A DNA stretch of 64,000 bases from Fulvivirga ulvae. GTDB lineage: Bacteria > Bacteroidota > Bacteroidia > Cytophagales > Cyclobacteriaceae. The DNA lies in contig NZ_CP089981.1 in the NCBI RefSeq assembly GCF_021389975.1, forward strand, positions 3,683,501 through 3,747,500. The letters are read 5' to 3'. Made by a program: the position numbers and the translations under genes. The notes under the pieces were generated by a model that saw nothing but the letters and a program-made list of their open reading frames with translations, was not told where the DNA came from and did not search any database. Below, piece after piece: positions 16,322 to 25,250 of this stretch; the first letter of the stretch is position 1; each line of letters opens with the position of its first letter.

Positions 16322-16706
16322 AGCAATGAAAAAATTAAATGGGTCTATTTTTCTTTGTTCAGGTTGAAGCTCAAACAATCATCACTAAAAATTTCAGGGA
16401 ATTTTATGATCTCATTCATGAATCCATTGTTGCGTGATGTATGCAGATTAAGATGAAAGTATAAGGGGGTTCTTTTAGTCTGTTTTTATGGTTCTTACAT
16501 GAATTTTGGGGTAAAGATAGGAGATTAAATCAAACAGCGTATTTATCATCAAAAGAATTTATGGTCATACTGAAGACAGAGTACAGAACTTCATAATGTG
16601 TGGAAAACCATGTACAGTAATTGATCATAACCCCTTAGTATCGCCTAAAGTAGCCTTTGGTTTGCTTCTTGCCTGATTTGAGGTATAATCAATTAAACTA
16701 AGAGCT
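16322..16706. other. Intergenic region upstream of nadA and a lipoprotein gene
   Basis: About 385 bases between divergent genes. I see no gene, no clear TAnnTTTG promoter with a good partner on either strand, and no strong hairpin; it is simply AT-rich. Confidence 0.5.
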
Positions 16707-17285
16707 ATGAAAAGTGTAATTAAACTATTTACAGGAATCTTAATGATAAGTGCCGCAGTGTCATGTTCTGTGGATAAAACAGAAGAAGGAGAACTGCCTG
16801 ACGTAGATATTCAGGCTGAGTCAGGGAAATTGCCTGAATATGATGTCGATTGGGCGAATGTGAAGGTATCTACCCGAACTAAAACAGTGGAAGTACCCAA
16901 AGTTGTTGTGGTTACAGAGAAGAGGCAGGTGAATGTACCCTATATTGAAGTAAATACGCCAGATGACAATGAAATGGAGGAGCGGACTATCCGTGTGGAA
17001 GCTGAGGTGGCCAACGAAAGTCATGAAATGAAGATAAGGGAAATTTACGCTGATGATGATGACCTGCACGTAGTGGCAGAACTGCTTCCAACAGGACAAG
17101 ACCTGCAAGGGCAGACAGTCAGGGTATCGGATCAGGTTGTGATCAATGCTCCTGATAGTGACGTGGAATATTACATATTAGGTAGCAGGCCTGAAGGATA
17201 CTTTAATACACAATATGAATTTATCAGCAGCAGAGAAGAGCTAAACGATGAGCTTGAAGATGCTCATAAGATCTATGAACAATAG
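16707..17285 (+). CDS. Hypothetical lipoprotein, acidic
   Basis: The 192-residue protein has a type II signal peptide with lipobox AVSC (Cys20) followed by a very acidic linker. The mature part has a Val-rich stretch (TKTVEVPKVVVVTEKRQVNVPYIEV), then predicted beta strands and an acidic helical C-terminus. I recognise no family. The start is the ATG giving MKSVIKLFTG. It is transcribed alone and ends at a strong terminator shared with the convergent rny gene. Confidence 0.7.
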   Translation: MKSVIKLFTGILMISAAVSCSVDKTEEGELPDVDIQAESGKLPEYDVDWANVKVSTRTKTVEVPKVVVVTEKRQVNVPYIEVNTPDDNEMEERTIRVEAEVANESHEMKIREIYADDDDLHVVAELLPTGQDLQGQTVRVSDQVVINAPDSDVEYYILGSRPEGYFNTQYEFISSREELNDELEDAHKIYEQ

Positions 17286-17302
17286 AGGTGGCCTGAAAAC
17301 AG

Positions 17303-17340
17303 AAAAGGCGGTTTGCCATGCCTGGTAAACCGCCTTTTTT
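17303..17340. terminator. Bidirectional terminator between lipoprotein gene and rny
   Basis: AAAAGGCGGTTTGCC pairs with GGTAAACCGCCTTTT around a six-base loop, with A and T runs on both sides, so it works for both convergent genes. Confidence 0.85.
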
Positions 17341-17360
17341 ATTGCTTTGATTTTCTCTAT

Positions 17361-18926
17361 CTATTTGGCGTAAGATACCGATCTCATTTCCCTGATCACG
17401 GTCACTTTAATCTGTCCGGGATACTGCATATCTTTTTCTATTTTTTGAGAAATATCAAAAGACAATTGTCCGGCGCGTTCGTCGCTTACATTTTCCGCAT
17501 CTACCATTACGCGTAGTTCACGGCCGGCTTGTATAGCGTAGCATTTATGTACGCCATCAAAGCTAAGTGCAAGTTGCTCCAGCTCTTTCAGTCGTTTGAT
17601 ATAGCTTTCCATTACCTCTCGGCGTGCTCCAGGCCTTGCTCCTGATATGGCATCACAAGCCTGAATGATAGGGGAGATCATGGAAGTCATCTCAATTTCG
17701 TCGTGGTGAGCTCCAATGGCATTGCATACTACAGGGTGTTCCTTGTATTTCTGAGCCAGCTCCATACCAATAATAGCGTGGGGCTTCTCCGGCTCATCCG
17801 GCCATACTTTACCAATATCATGCAGCAGACCTGCGCGTTTGGCCTGCTTAGGGTTTAGGCCTAGCTCAGAGGCCATTGTGGCACATAAGTTGGCTACTTC
17901 ACGAGAGTGCTGTAGTAAGTTCTGACCATAAGATGACCTGAACCTCATTCTTCCTACCATTTTGATCAGCTCGGGGTGCAGGCCATGGATTCCAAGGTCG
18001 ATCACTGTCCTTTCACCTATCTCGATAATTTCTTCTTCAATATTTTTCTTGGTTTTGGCTACAATCTCTTCAATTCTGGCCGGGTGTATTCTGCCGTCAA
18101 CCACCAACCGGTGTAGCGATAACCTGGCGATCTCACGACGAACGGGGTCGAACCCTGAAATAATGATGGCTTCGGGGGTGTCATCCACAATGATCTCTAC
18201 ACCTGTAGCAGCTTCAAGTGCTCTGATGTTTCGCCCTTCCCTGCCTATGATCTTGCCTTTAATGTCGTCGCTTTCAATGTTGAAAACAGAGACACAGTTT
18301 TCTATGGCATGCTCAGTGGCCGTTCTTTGAATGGTCTCCAGTACGATTTTTTTGGCATCCTTGGTAGCGGAAAGTTTGGCCTCTTCCAGTATATCCTTGA
18401 TGAAGGAAGAAGCGCGCGTTTGTGCCTCATCTTTCAAAGACTCTACCAGTTGCTCACGAGCCTCATCCGCTGTAAGGTTAGATATTTTTTCAAGTATAGA
18501 GACCTTCTGCTGATTAAACTTATCAAGCTCGGCTTTTTTCTTATTCACTACCTCCAGTTGAGTAGAGAGGTTTTCCTTTAATTCATCGAGCTCGGTTTCT
18601 TTTCTTTTTACCTGTTCAAATTCTTTGGAAAGGTGCTGTTCCTTTTGTTTTAATTTGTTTTCGTTGGTAATAATCTGGTTTTTCTTGCGGGATGCGTCTT
18701 CTTCAAACTCCGCCTTAAGTTTCAGAAACTTCTCTTTAGCTTCGAGGATCTTATCTTTTTTGATGTTTTCTGCTGAAAGTTCAGCTTCACGGATTATGCC
18801 CTTTGCTTTTTCTTCAAGCTCTTGCTCTTTTCCTTTATTGACCTTGCTCATCAAGGCCCGCCCTATCGCGATACCAATACCGAGGCCTACAACGCCAGCC
18901 AGTATTAAATAGATTGAATCTGCCAT
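17361..18926 (-). CDS. rny: Ribonuclease Y
   Basis: RNase Y is a membrane-anchored endoribonuclease that starts mRNA decay. The 521-residue protein has an N-terminal transmembrane anchor (about 4-25), a long charged coiled coil (about 30-190), a KH domain with GKIIGREGRNIRALE near residue 225, and an HD domain (HSREVANLC near 340, LLHDIGKVWPDE near 370) that carries the metal-dependent nuclease site. The length is as usual for the family. It lies downstream of zapA and the 6S-like RNA on the same strand, and a good terminator follows it. Confidence 0.95.
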   Translation of the reverse strand: MADSIYLILAGVVGLGIGIAIGRALMSKVNKGKEQELEEKAKGIIREAELSAENIKKDKILEAKEKFLKLKAEFEEDASRKKNQIITNENKLKQKEQHLSKEFEQVKRKETELDELKENLSTQLEVVNKKKAELDKFNQQKVSILEKISNLTADEAREQLVESLKDEAQTRASSFIKDILEEAKLSATKDAKKIVLETIQRTATEHAIENCVSVFNIESDDIKGKIIGREGRNIRALEAATGVEIIVDDTPEAIIISGFDPVRREIARLSLHRLVVDGRIHPARIEEIVAKTKKNIEEEIIEIGERTVIDLGIHGLHPELIKMVGRMRFRSSYGQNLLQHSREVANLCATMASELGLNPKQAKRAGLLHDIGKVWPDEPEKPHAIIGMELAQKYKEHPVVCNAIGAHHDEIEMTSMISPIIQACDAISGARPGARREVMESYIKRLKELEQLALSFDGVHKCYAIQAGRELRVMVDAENVSDERAGQLSFDISQKIEKDMQYPGQIKVTVIREMRSVSYAK

Positions 18927-18949
18927 TACTCTTTTTAGTTTAAAAGATT

Positions 18950-19076
18950 AAATGAGTTGTCAGGCAGGTTTTTGCGGAATGAGCTTTGGCGTATTTCTGA
19001 AAATACCTTTGCCCAATATATTACTAACGCCCCTCGTTGGGGTGATGATCCCTTAATTCCTGAGCTAACACTCATC
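18950..19076 (-). ncRNA. ssrS: 6S-like RNA (6S-Flavo type) candidate
   Basis: The 194-base gap between zapA and rny has a 6S-like fold on the minus strand. A closing stem joins TGAGTGTTAG..CAGG (19059-19074) to CCTG.CTGAC.ACTCA (18953-18968). Inside it are a small CCCC-AACGA-GGGG hairpin (about 19030-19043) and a long arm in which TGGGC pairs with GCTCA and GGTATTT with AAATAC.CC around a symmetric AAA/AAA loop. The small hairpin beside an open bubble and the long arm are the hallmarks of 6S RNA, which mimics an open promoter and binds RNA polymerase. zapA adjacency is a known context for ssrS. I folded it by eye; the ends are approximate. Confidence 0.6.
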
Positions 19077-19120
19077 ATTAAAAGATGCAGCAAAAGGTTA
19101 TCAGAACCGGAGTTTATGCC

Positions 19121-19405
19121 TTATAAGGCCTGATTGATGATATTATTTAAATGATTGATTTTTTCAAGCACACTTTCATCTGTATTATATTGCTTTTCAT
19201 CCAACTCCATTTTATCCACCAAGCAATCAAAGGCTACCATAGCTAGAAGATCTTGCTTATCGTCTATCCCAAATCTCTCTCTGTAAGATTTAATTCTTTC
19301 ATTAATCTGCCTGCCGGCGCTTCTTACCCTTGCCTCGTCCTCAGCCTTTACCTTCATGGGGTATTCTCTGTCGGCAATTTTTATTCTTATAGAAAGTTCG
19401 TCCAT
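19121..19405 (-). CDS. zapA: Cell division protein ZapA
   Basis: ZapA stabilises FtsZ filaments at the division ring. The 94-residue protein starts MDELSIRIKIADREYPMKV, the ZapA beta-hairpin domain, then EDEARVRSAGRQINERIKSYRERFG and the DLLAMVAFDCL dimer helix, and ends in a coiled coil. It lies 11 bases after a small coiled-coil gene that may supply a ZapB-like partner, in the pheT-zapB-like-zapA order often seen in Bacteroidota. Confidence 0.88.
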   Translation of the reverse strand: MDELSIRIKIADREYPMKVKAEDEARVRSAGRQINERIKSYRERFGIDDKQDLLAMVAFDCLVDKMELDEKQYNTDESVLEKINHLNNIINQAL

Positions 19406-19416
19406 ATGGAGCGGTA

Positions 19417-19713
19417 TTATTTACTTAAGTGCGCTATACACTTGTCAATCTCCTTTATATAATCGTCAATTTTCCTCTTCAGTTCAGAAGTATTGCCTTC
19501 TCCTGTATCTATTTCGTTTACAATCTTACTAATTTTAATCTTATTTTGAAAGCTACTGATCTGCTCCTCCTTGCTCTTTACTATACTTCTAAGCTCATCA
19601 TTTTCACTTTTTAACTGAGAAACCTCCAGTTTGAGGGTTTTGTGCTCCCCAACCAGCAGATTTATTTTACGTTCCAACGATAACAAGTTAGCCTTTAGCT
19701 GTTCTTTGTTCAT
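19417..19713 (-). CDS. Small coiled-coil protein (ZapB-like)
   Basis: This 98-residue protein is almost all heptad coiled coil (residues about 3-62, LKANLLSLERKINLLVGEHKTLKLEVSQLKSEN) with a short helical C-terminus. No enzymatic motif is present. Its place between pheT (2-base gap) and zapA, plus its length and composition, suggest a ZapB-like division accessory protein; this is inference from context, because coiled coils lack diagnostic residues. Confidence 0.7.
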   Translation of the reverse strand: MNKEQLKANLLSLERKINLLVGEHKTLKLEVSQLKSENDELRSIVKSKEEQISSFQNKIKISKIVNEIDTGEGNTSELKRKIDDYIKEIDKCIAHLSK

Positions 19714-19715
19714 AA

Positions 19716-22133
19716 TTACTTCCGGATTATTGCACCAAGGTCGCTTTCAAAAGAAGACATTAATTTAGTCATTGTTTTGTCGATAACCTTATCGGTTAAT
19801 GTCTTTTCTTTATCCTGAAGGATGAAGCTTATAGCATAAGCCTTCTTGTCTTTATCTATATTCTCTCCTTCATAAACGTCAAACACATTAATAGAACGTA
19901 ACAAGCGCTGCTCATTGTTTTGGGCAATTTCTCGGATTTCTTCGAAGCTTACCTTTTTATCAATAACCAGTGAAAGGTCTCTCCTCACTTCAGGGAATTT
20001 AGACACTTCTTCGTATACTATATTATTATTTGTCTTCTTTAAAAGCAAGTCCCAATCGATATCTGCGTAAAATATTTCTTGTTTAAGGCCTGCTTTTCTG
20101 GCCATTCCCGCATTGACTTTCCCCACTTTTCCCAGCTCTTTGTCATTCAGTAGCATCTTTAGGCCATAGTCAAACGGGAAGTCGTGAGTAACATCAGTTT
20201 TTAATTCTTTTCCTAATAATCGACCAACGACCAGATGTAGCATATGACTGATATCATGAAAAGCAACTTTTCTGGTCTTGTTGATCCAGTTTTCGTTTTC
20301 AATATCTCCGGTCATATATATGGCGAGCCTGTTGCTTTCCTTATAGTCACCTTCTTGCATGAAGTAGGTTTTTCCAAATTCAAAAAATCGCAGGTTCGTT
20401 TGCCTTCTATTGATATTGTGCATCGCAACTTCCAGTCCTGAATACAGCATGCTTTGTCTCATTACACCAAGGTCTTCACTTAGTTTGTTGAGGATAACCA
20501 CACTGTGCTTTTCGTCCAGATCAGCAGCCTGCTCGGCATATGAGGGCCGGGTGAGTGAATTGGTCATGATCTCATAGAAACCGTTGCTCACCAGCAACTC
20601 TGTAATGGATTTTTGGGTTTTATTTCTGTCCCTGGCAGGAAAATCAGCCAGATAATCACTTTTTACAAACTCAGGGAGCTCAACGTTATTGAATCCATAG
20701 ATTCTCAAAATTTCTTCGATTACATCAGCTTCCCTTTGTACATCTACTCGGTATGGAGGTACAGAAGCTACGAATGATTCATCAGACTCCTTGTGTGTTC
20801 CGATGTCAAGCAAATTCAGTATTTCGAATATCCTGTCACGGGCTATGTGCTTGCCTATGAGCCTGTCGATATTTTTGAATTTAATGGGCACTTCAAAATT
20901 TTTAATCTTTTCAGGATAGATATCTACCACTTCAGAGCTTATGCTTCCGCCTCCCAGTTCTTTGATCAGCAAAGCAGCCCTTTTTAATGCATGGACTGTT
21001 ATTTCAGGGTCGGTACCTCTCTCGTACCTGAACGAAGCATCAGTTTTGAGTTGATGGTGTTGTGCAGTTTTACGAACGTAATCAGCTGAGAAATAGGCGC
21101 TTTCCAGGAATATGTTTTTGGTGCTGTCCTTAACGCCTGATTTTGTTCCTCCAAACACACCAGCAATGCACATACCCTCGCTGTCACCATTACAGATCAT
21201 CAGATCTGTGTTTTGCAATTTCCTTTCTTTCTCGTCCAGGGTAGTGAAAGTAGTGCCCTGCGGTAAAGTTTTTACCAGTACTTTTTTGCCTTTGATCTCA
21301 TCTGCATCGAAAGCATGAAGGGGTTGTCCCATCTCATGAAGTACGTAATTTGTAGCATCTACCACATTGTTGATAGGGGCAACACCAATAGCTTCAAGTC
21401 TTTGTTTTAACCAGGAAGGAGATTCCTTCACCTCTACTCCGCTAATAGTAACGCCGGAGTAGCGGGGACAGGCTTCGGTGTTTTCTACTGATACCTCTAT
21501 GGCGTTGTCGGTATTGTCAATTTTGAAATCACCCACTTCAGGCCAGTGAACAGCCGTTTTTATGGCGGCTTTGAGGTCTCTGGCTACCCCGATGTGTGAT
21601 GCCGCGTCTGCCCGGTTGGGAGTCAGCCCGATTTCTATCACTATATCATCAGTAAGGTTGAAGTACTCGGCTGCAGGTGTTCCGTTAGGCAGGTCAGTAT
21701 CCAGTACCATGATTCCGTCATGGCTGATTCCAAGGCCTATTTCATCTTCGGCGCAGATCATGCCCTCCGAAACCTCGCCCCTGATCTTTGCTTTTTTGAT
21801 CTGGAAGGGATCATGACCCTCCGGATAAAGTGTAGCGCCGACTGTGGCTACCACAACTTTTTGTCCTTTGGCAACATTGGGAGCACCACAAACAATAGGG
21901 ACAGGATTATCACTGCCTATATCAACAGTGGTAACGGAAAGCTTGTCTGCATTCGGGTGCTTCTCACAAGTCAATACCTCGCCAATTACCAATCCCTTCA
22001 AGCCACCTTTGACCTGCTCAAAATTCTCAAGCCCCTCTACTTCAAGTCCGGTGTCAGTCAGCAATTTGCTGATTTCCTCAGGTGACTGATTTATGTTTAT
22101 GTAATCTTTAAGCCAGTTTAAAGATATCTTCAT
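19716..22133 (-). CDS. pheT: Phenylalanine--tRNA ligase beta subunit
   Basis: PheT is the tRNA-binding subunit of the alpha2-beta2 phenylalanyl-tRNA synthetase. The 805-residue protein shows, in order, an EMAP/tRNA-binding domain (about 40-150, VIGEVLTCEKHPNADKLSV), the B3/4 editing domain (about 215-380, with NYVLHEMGQPLHAFDAD and ESAYFSADYVRKTAQHH), the B5 domain (about 405-475), the class II-like core and a C-terminal ferredoxin-fold anticodon domain (FPEVRRDLSLVIDKKVSFEEI). pheS is not in the window. A perfect -7 element TAATTTTG lies upstream at 22210-22217 on the minus strand, but no -33 partner is clear. Confidence 0.95.
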   Translation of the reverse strand: MKISLNWLKDYININQSPEEISKLLTDTGLEVEGLENFEQVKGGLKGLVIGEVLTCEKHPNADKLSVTTVDIGSDNPVPIVCGAPNVAKGQKVVVATVGATLYPEGHDPFQIKKAKIRGEVSEGMICAEDEIGLGISHDGIMVLDTDLPNGTPAAEYFNLTDDIVIEIGLTPNRADAASHIGVARDLKAAIKTAVHWPEVGDFKIDNTDNAIEVSVENTEACPRYSGVTISGVEVKESPSWLKQRLEAIGVAPINNVVDATNYVLHEMGQPLHAFDADEIKGKKVLVKTLPQGTTFTTLDEKERKLQNTDLMICNGDSEGMCIAGVFGGTKSGVKDSTKNIFLESAYFSADYVRKTAQHHQLKTDASFRYERGTDPEITVHALKRAALLIKELGGGSISSEVVDIYPEKIKNFEVPIKFKNIDRLIGKHIARDRIFEILNLLDIGTHKESDESFVASVPPYRVDVQREADVIEEILRIYGFNNVELPEFVKSDYLADFPARDRNKTQKSITELLVSNGFYEIMTNSLTRPSYAEQAADLDEKHSVVILNKLSEDLGVMRQSMLYSGLEVAMHNINRRQTNLRFFEFGKTYFMQEGDYKESNRLAIYMTGDIENENWINKTRKVAFHDISHMLHLVVGRLLGKELKTDVTHDFPFDYGLKMLLNDKELGKVGKVNAGMARKAGLKQEIFYADIDWDLLLKKTNNNIVYEEVSKFPEVRRDLSLVIDKKVSFEEIREIAQNNEQRLLRSINVFDVYEGENIDKDKKAYAISFILQDKEKTLTDKVIDKTMTKLMSSFESDLGAIIRK

Positions 22134-22348
22134 GATCTGTTTCTTTGTTTATGATTCTACATGCAGTGTATCACTCCATGTCGCTTTTCGCTATTTCTTA
22201 GTGAAGGGGCAAAATTAAACATTTCCTGCTTTTAAGGATGGTGAAAGGCAACTTTTTGCAATGGACTATTCATGGAATCCTTGAAGTACCAGGGCACACT
22301 TTAAATCAGGGGTCTAATGCCTCTTATCGGCGGAGATTCCTGGTTCCC

Positions 22349-22954
22349 CTAGTGCTCGTAATTCTTCTCACCAGCCCGGATTGCTACGTCCAGTAAGTTT
22401 TCCCTTGGAGGTAGCGGACAACTGTATTCACTGCTGTATGCACAGTAAGGGTTGTATGCCATATTAAAATCGAGCATAATGCTGTTGCCTCCGCTATGTG
22501 TTACGTCAAGGTACCGGCCGGCTCCATAGGTTTCGTCTGCACTGGTGGCATCACCAAAAGCTAAAAAGAGTATATTTTCCTGTACATTTTCCAGAATCAG
22601 AAGCTTTTGTTCCTCATCATCAATGGCAAATGTGGTATAGCCGTATTCCAGGTACTCTTGCTCTTTATTGTCGCTTGTGGCTAACTTGCGGATCTTCCTT
22701 TCTTTTATAGGGTCAAACCGTGCTTTGATCTTGTATTTAAGATCGGGTTCAAAATAGGTTAGCCCTTTAAATGTTATATCATTTTCCTTGAAAGGAGACT
22801 CGCTGTTGTTCCTCATAAAGCTGTCCTGTTCGTCTCTCTCCTTTTCTATTCTTTGCTTATAAGCCTCAGGAGATTCCTCACCCTGTAATGAGTAAATGAG
22901 GATTACCAGGATTATAATAAAAGCTCCACAGTAAATGATCTTGTTTCTGCCCAT
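22349..22954 (-). CDS. DUF1684 domain protein, membrane-anchored
   Basis: The 201-residue protein has an N-terminal hydrophobic anchor (IIYCGAFIIILVILIYSL) and a DUF1684 domain (about 55-200) with the usual FxGLxYFxPDLKY start, an AFGDATSADETYGAGRYLDV centre and the terminal DFNMAYNPYCAYSSEYSCPLPPRENLLDVAIRAGEK. DUF1684 is widespread and uncharacterised. The gene starts 3 bases after the end of radC and is probably co-transcribed with it. Confidence 0.85.
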   Translation of the reverse strand: MGRNKIIYCGAFIIILVILIYSLQGEESPEAYKQRIEKERDEQDSFMRNNSESPFKENDITFKGLTYFEPDLKYKIKARFDPIKERKIRKLATSDNKEQEYLEYGYTTFAIDDEEQKLLILENVQENILFLAFGDATSADETYGAGRYLDVTHSGGNSIMLDFNMAYNPYCAYSSEYSCPLPPRENLLDVAIRAGEKNYEH

Positions 22955-22957
22955 AGT

Positions 22958-23656
22958 TTAAAGCATGTTTTCATCTGCAAAACTAAAGTAGCCATTATCG
23001 GTGAAAATGAGATGATCTAACACAGGGATTTCCAGCAGTTCTCCTGCTGATTTCATTTTATTAGTAAGGCTGATATCTGCCCGGCTGGGCTTTAGGTTGC
23101 CGGAAGGGTGATTATGAACCAATATGATAGAGCAGGCCAGTTCCTCCAGCGCAGATTTGAATATAATTTTCGGATCTGCCACGGTACCTGCTACACCGCC
23201 GCTGCTGATAAGTTGTTTTTTGATAATAGTATTGCTTCTGCTCAATAGCAATGTCCAGAATTCCTCATGCTTCATATCCATTAATTCAGGTTTGATAGCC
23301 TCATATGCATCTTCCGAACAGGTTATCTTGGGTTTTTTAACGCTTTGTGTTTCTTTTCTCCTCCTTCCAAGCTCCATGGCGCTGACTATGCTGACGGCTT
23401 TGGCCTGACCTATGCCCTTGAATTTCATCAACTCCTTAACGGACAGCTTGGCAAGATTATTTAAATCATTATTAGCATGATTGAGTATTGACTTGGCCAC
23501 ATCAACTGCACTCATAGATGCGGTGCCCGATCCTATAAGTATGCCTATGAGCTCTGCATCAGAGAGTGCTGATTTACTTTTCAGAAGGAGTTTTTCACGA
23601 GGACGATCTTCTTCGGCCCAGCTTTTTATATTTAAGTATTCCTTGGTCTCATTCAT
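22958..23656 (-). CDS. radC: RadC family (JAB/MPN domain) protein
   Basis: The 232-residue protein has an N-terminal helix-hairpin-helix region (ELMKFKGIGQAKAVSIVSAMELGRR) and a C-terminal JAB/MPN metalloprotease-like domain with the metal motif HNHPSGNLKPSRADI preceded by a conserved Glu. RadC was named for DNA repair, but its biochemical role is unsettled. The full length and intact motif indicate a functional gene. It precedes the DUF1684 gene. Confidence 0.9.
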   Translation of the reverse strand: MNETKEYLNIKSWAEEDRPREKLLLKSKSALSDAELIGILIGSGTASMSAVDVAKSILNHANNDLNNLAKLSVKELMKFKGIGQAKAVSIVSAMELGRRRKETQSVKKPKITCSEDAYEAIKPELMDMKHEEFWTLLLSRSNTIIKKQLISSGGVAGTVADPKIIFKSALEELACSIILVHNHPSGNLKPSRADISLTNKMKSAGELLEIPVLDHLIFTDNGYFSFADENML

Positions 23657-23800
23657 TGCAGGAAATTTAAAGCGAAAAAGAATTGTTGAGCTACTCAGGG
23701 CTAAAGTTTTATGGGGAAATACCTCGTATGATGGGGACGGAAGAGGCTGATCTTTAGGTCTGAGATGTTGTGGTGCCCTTAAGTATTAATTAAGGACAAT

Positions 23801-23830
23801 AAAAAAGCCTTACTGGCTATAAGTAAGGCT
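23801..23830 (-). terminator. Terminator of rpsT
   Basis: On the minus strand AGCCTTACT pairs with AGTAAGGCT (23806-23814 with 23822-23830) and is followed by a run of T (complement of 23801-23806), 25 bases after the rpsT stop. Confidence 0.85.
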
Positions 23831-23855
23831 CTTGAGATTCTCAAATCTTTATAAA

Positions 23856-24107
23856 TTAAAGGCTATTCACCAACTTGGTCAGCTTTGATTTGTTGTTGGC
23901 AGCTTTATTTCTATGAATAATATTCTTCTTAGCTAGTTTATCTAGCATAGACGTTACTGTTTTCAGTAATTCCTGCGCCTCAGCTTTATCAGTTGTATTT
24001 CTCAGCTTCTTTACAAAAGTTCTGGTTGTTTTGTGCTGATACTTGTTTCTTAATCTCTTGGCATTATTAGATCTAATTCTCTTTAACGCTGATTTGTGAT
24101 TTGCCAT
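23856..24107 (-). CDS. rpsT: 30S ribosomal protein S20
   Basis: The 83-residue very basic protein begins MANHKSALKRIRSNNAKRLRNKY, diagnostic of bS20, and ends in the NIIHRNKAANNKSKLTKLVNSL helix that binds 16S rRNA. It is a single-gene unit with an excellent promoter (24145-24175) and terminator (23801-23830). Confidence 0.96.
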   Translation of the reverse strand: MANHKSALKRIRSNNAKRLRNKYQHKTTRTFVKKLRNTTDKAEAQELLKTVTSMLDKLAKKNIIHRNKAANNKSKLTKLVNSL

Positions 24108-24144
24108 ATCTGATATTTATTCGACTTCTCTTTAATTTGGTCTG

Positions 24145-24175
24145 CAAAGGTAATGCTAAATCTTATATTTGCAAA
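24145..24175 (-). promoter_or_regulatory. Consensus Bacteroidota promoter of rpsT
   Basis: On the minus strand TTTG (24172-24175) is separated by exactly 19 bases from TACCTTTG (24145-24152), a perfect match to TTTG-N19-TAnnTTTG. The same stretch contains TATATTTG on the + strand (about 24164-24171), so a divergent promoter for the phospholipase-like gene may overlap it. Confidence 0.75.
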
Positions 24176-24241
24176 ACCTATACAGTGAATATTTTCTTCT
24201 GCAAATGTATTTAACTTTATTTAAATTGTAATTATCTCACT

Positions 24242-25213
24242 TTGAAAAAAATTACACTAGCCGCCTCTGGTTTTGTTCTAATCTTCTCCACAGCCTTGTT
24301 TTGGGGATTCTATGCTCACCAGCAGATCAACAGACTTGCTGCTTTTACTCTGCCCATAGAGATGGTGGGCTTTTATAAGCATCATATTCAGTATATAACC
24401 GAAAACGCTGTTAATCCTGATAAAAGAAGGTATGCAGTTGAGGGGGAGGCACCACGCCACTTTATCGATATCGATGCATATGGAGACAGCGCGGTGTACA
24501 AAATGCCAAGATACTGGCATGAGGCGGTTGAAAAATATACGGAAGATACGCTCAATGCTTATGGTATTGTGCCCTGGCATGTCAACCTGATGAGGCACAG
24601 GCTAACTGATGCCATGAGAATTGGGGATGTCAGGGCTATTTTAGTGTTGTCGGCCGATTTAGGGCATTATATTGCGGATGCCAATGTGCCTTTGCATACT
24701 ACAGAAAATTATAATGGCCAGTTGACAGGGCAGCATGGTATACATGGGTTATGGGAGTCGCGGTTACCGGAGTTATTCTCAGCGGATTACGATTTTTTTG
24801 TGGGTAAAGCCCAGTATATTGATAATCCTCAACTTGAAATATGGAAAGGTGTGGTACAGGCGCATGAAGCATTGGACTCCGTGTTGAATTTCGAAAGAGA
24901 ACTAACCCAAACGACAGAAAGCGATAAGAAGTATGCCTTTGAAACCAGAGGTAGCTCAACGGTGAGGGTTTATTCCCGGGACTTCTCAAAAGAATATCAT
25001 AAAATGCTTAATGGTATGGTGGAGCGCCAGATGCGGAAAGCCATTCAAATGGTGGGTAGTTTTTGGTATACTTGTTGGGTAGATGCAGGCCAGCCTGACC
25101 TGGATAAGTTGATCGAATTTGAATTCAGTGATAAAGAACTGGAAAAGCGGAAACTTGAACTTCAGGAATGGAAAGAAAAGAGGTTTGAGTCAAGAGAACA
25201 CGAAAGTGAGTAG
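24242..25213 (+). CDS. Zinc-dependent phospholipase C / S1-P1 nuclease-like protein
   Basis: The 323-residue secreted or membrane-anchored protein has an N-terminal hydrophobic segment and the trinuclear zinc pattern of this superfamily: a Trp and His close to the mature N-terminus (FWGFYAHQQINR), HFIDID, then DLGHYIADANVPLHTTENYNG and HGIHGLWESRLPE. These give the His, Asp and Glu ligands expected for phospholipase C or S1/P1 nuclease relatives. Which ester it cleaves is not clear. The C-terminus is a charged helix. TTG at the first codon is used as start; a terminator hairpin overlaps the stop codon. Confidence 0.75.
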   Translation: MKKITLAASGFVLIFSTALFWGFYAHQQINRLAAFTLPIEMVGFYKHHIQYITENAVNPDKRRYAVEGEAPRHFIDIDAYGDSAVYKMPRYWHEAVEKYTEDTLNAYGIVPWHVNLMRHRLTDAMRIGDVRAILVLSADLGHYIADANVPLHTTENYNGQLTGQHGIHGLWESRLPELFSADYDFFVGKAQYIDNPQLEIWKGVVQAHEALDSVLNFERELTQTTESDKKYAFETRGSSTVRVYSRDFSKEYHKMLNGMVERQMRKAIQMVGSFWYTCWVDAGQPDLDKLIEFEFSDKELEKRKLELQEWKEKRFESREHESE

Positions 25214-25250
25214 TCCCGAAGTGACTAAACACTTCGAGACTACCATTTTA
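25210..25250. terminator. Terminator hairpin overlapping the stop codon
   Basis: GTAGTC (25210-25215) pairs with GACTAC (25238-25243) and CGAAGTG (25217-25223) with CACTTCG (25230-25236), followed by CATTTTATT. The TAG stop of the phospholipase-like gene (25211-25213) is inside the stem. The convergent gene ends at 25248, so one hairpin serves both. Confidence 0.75.
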
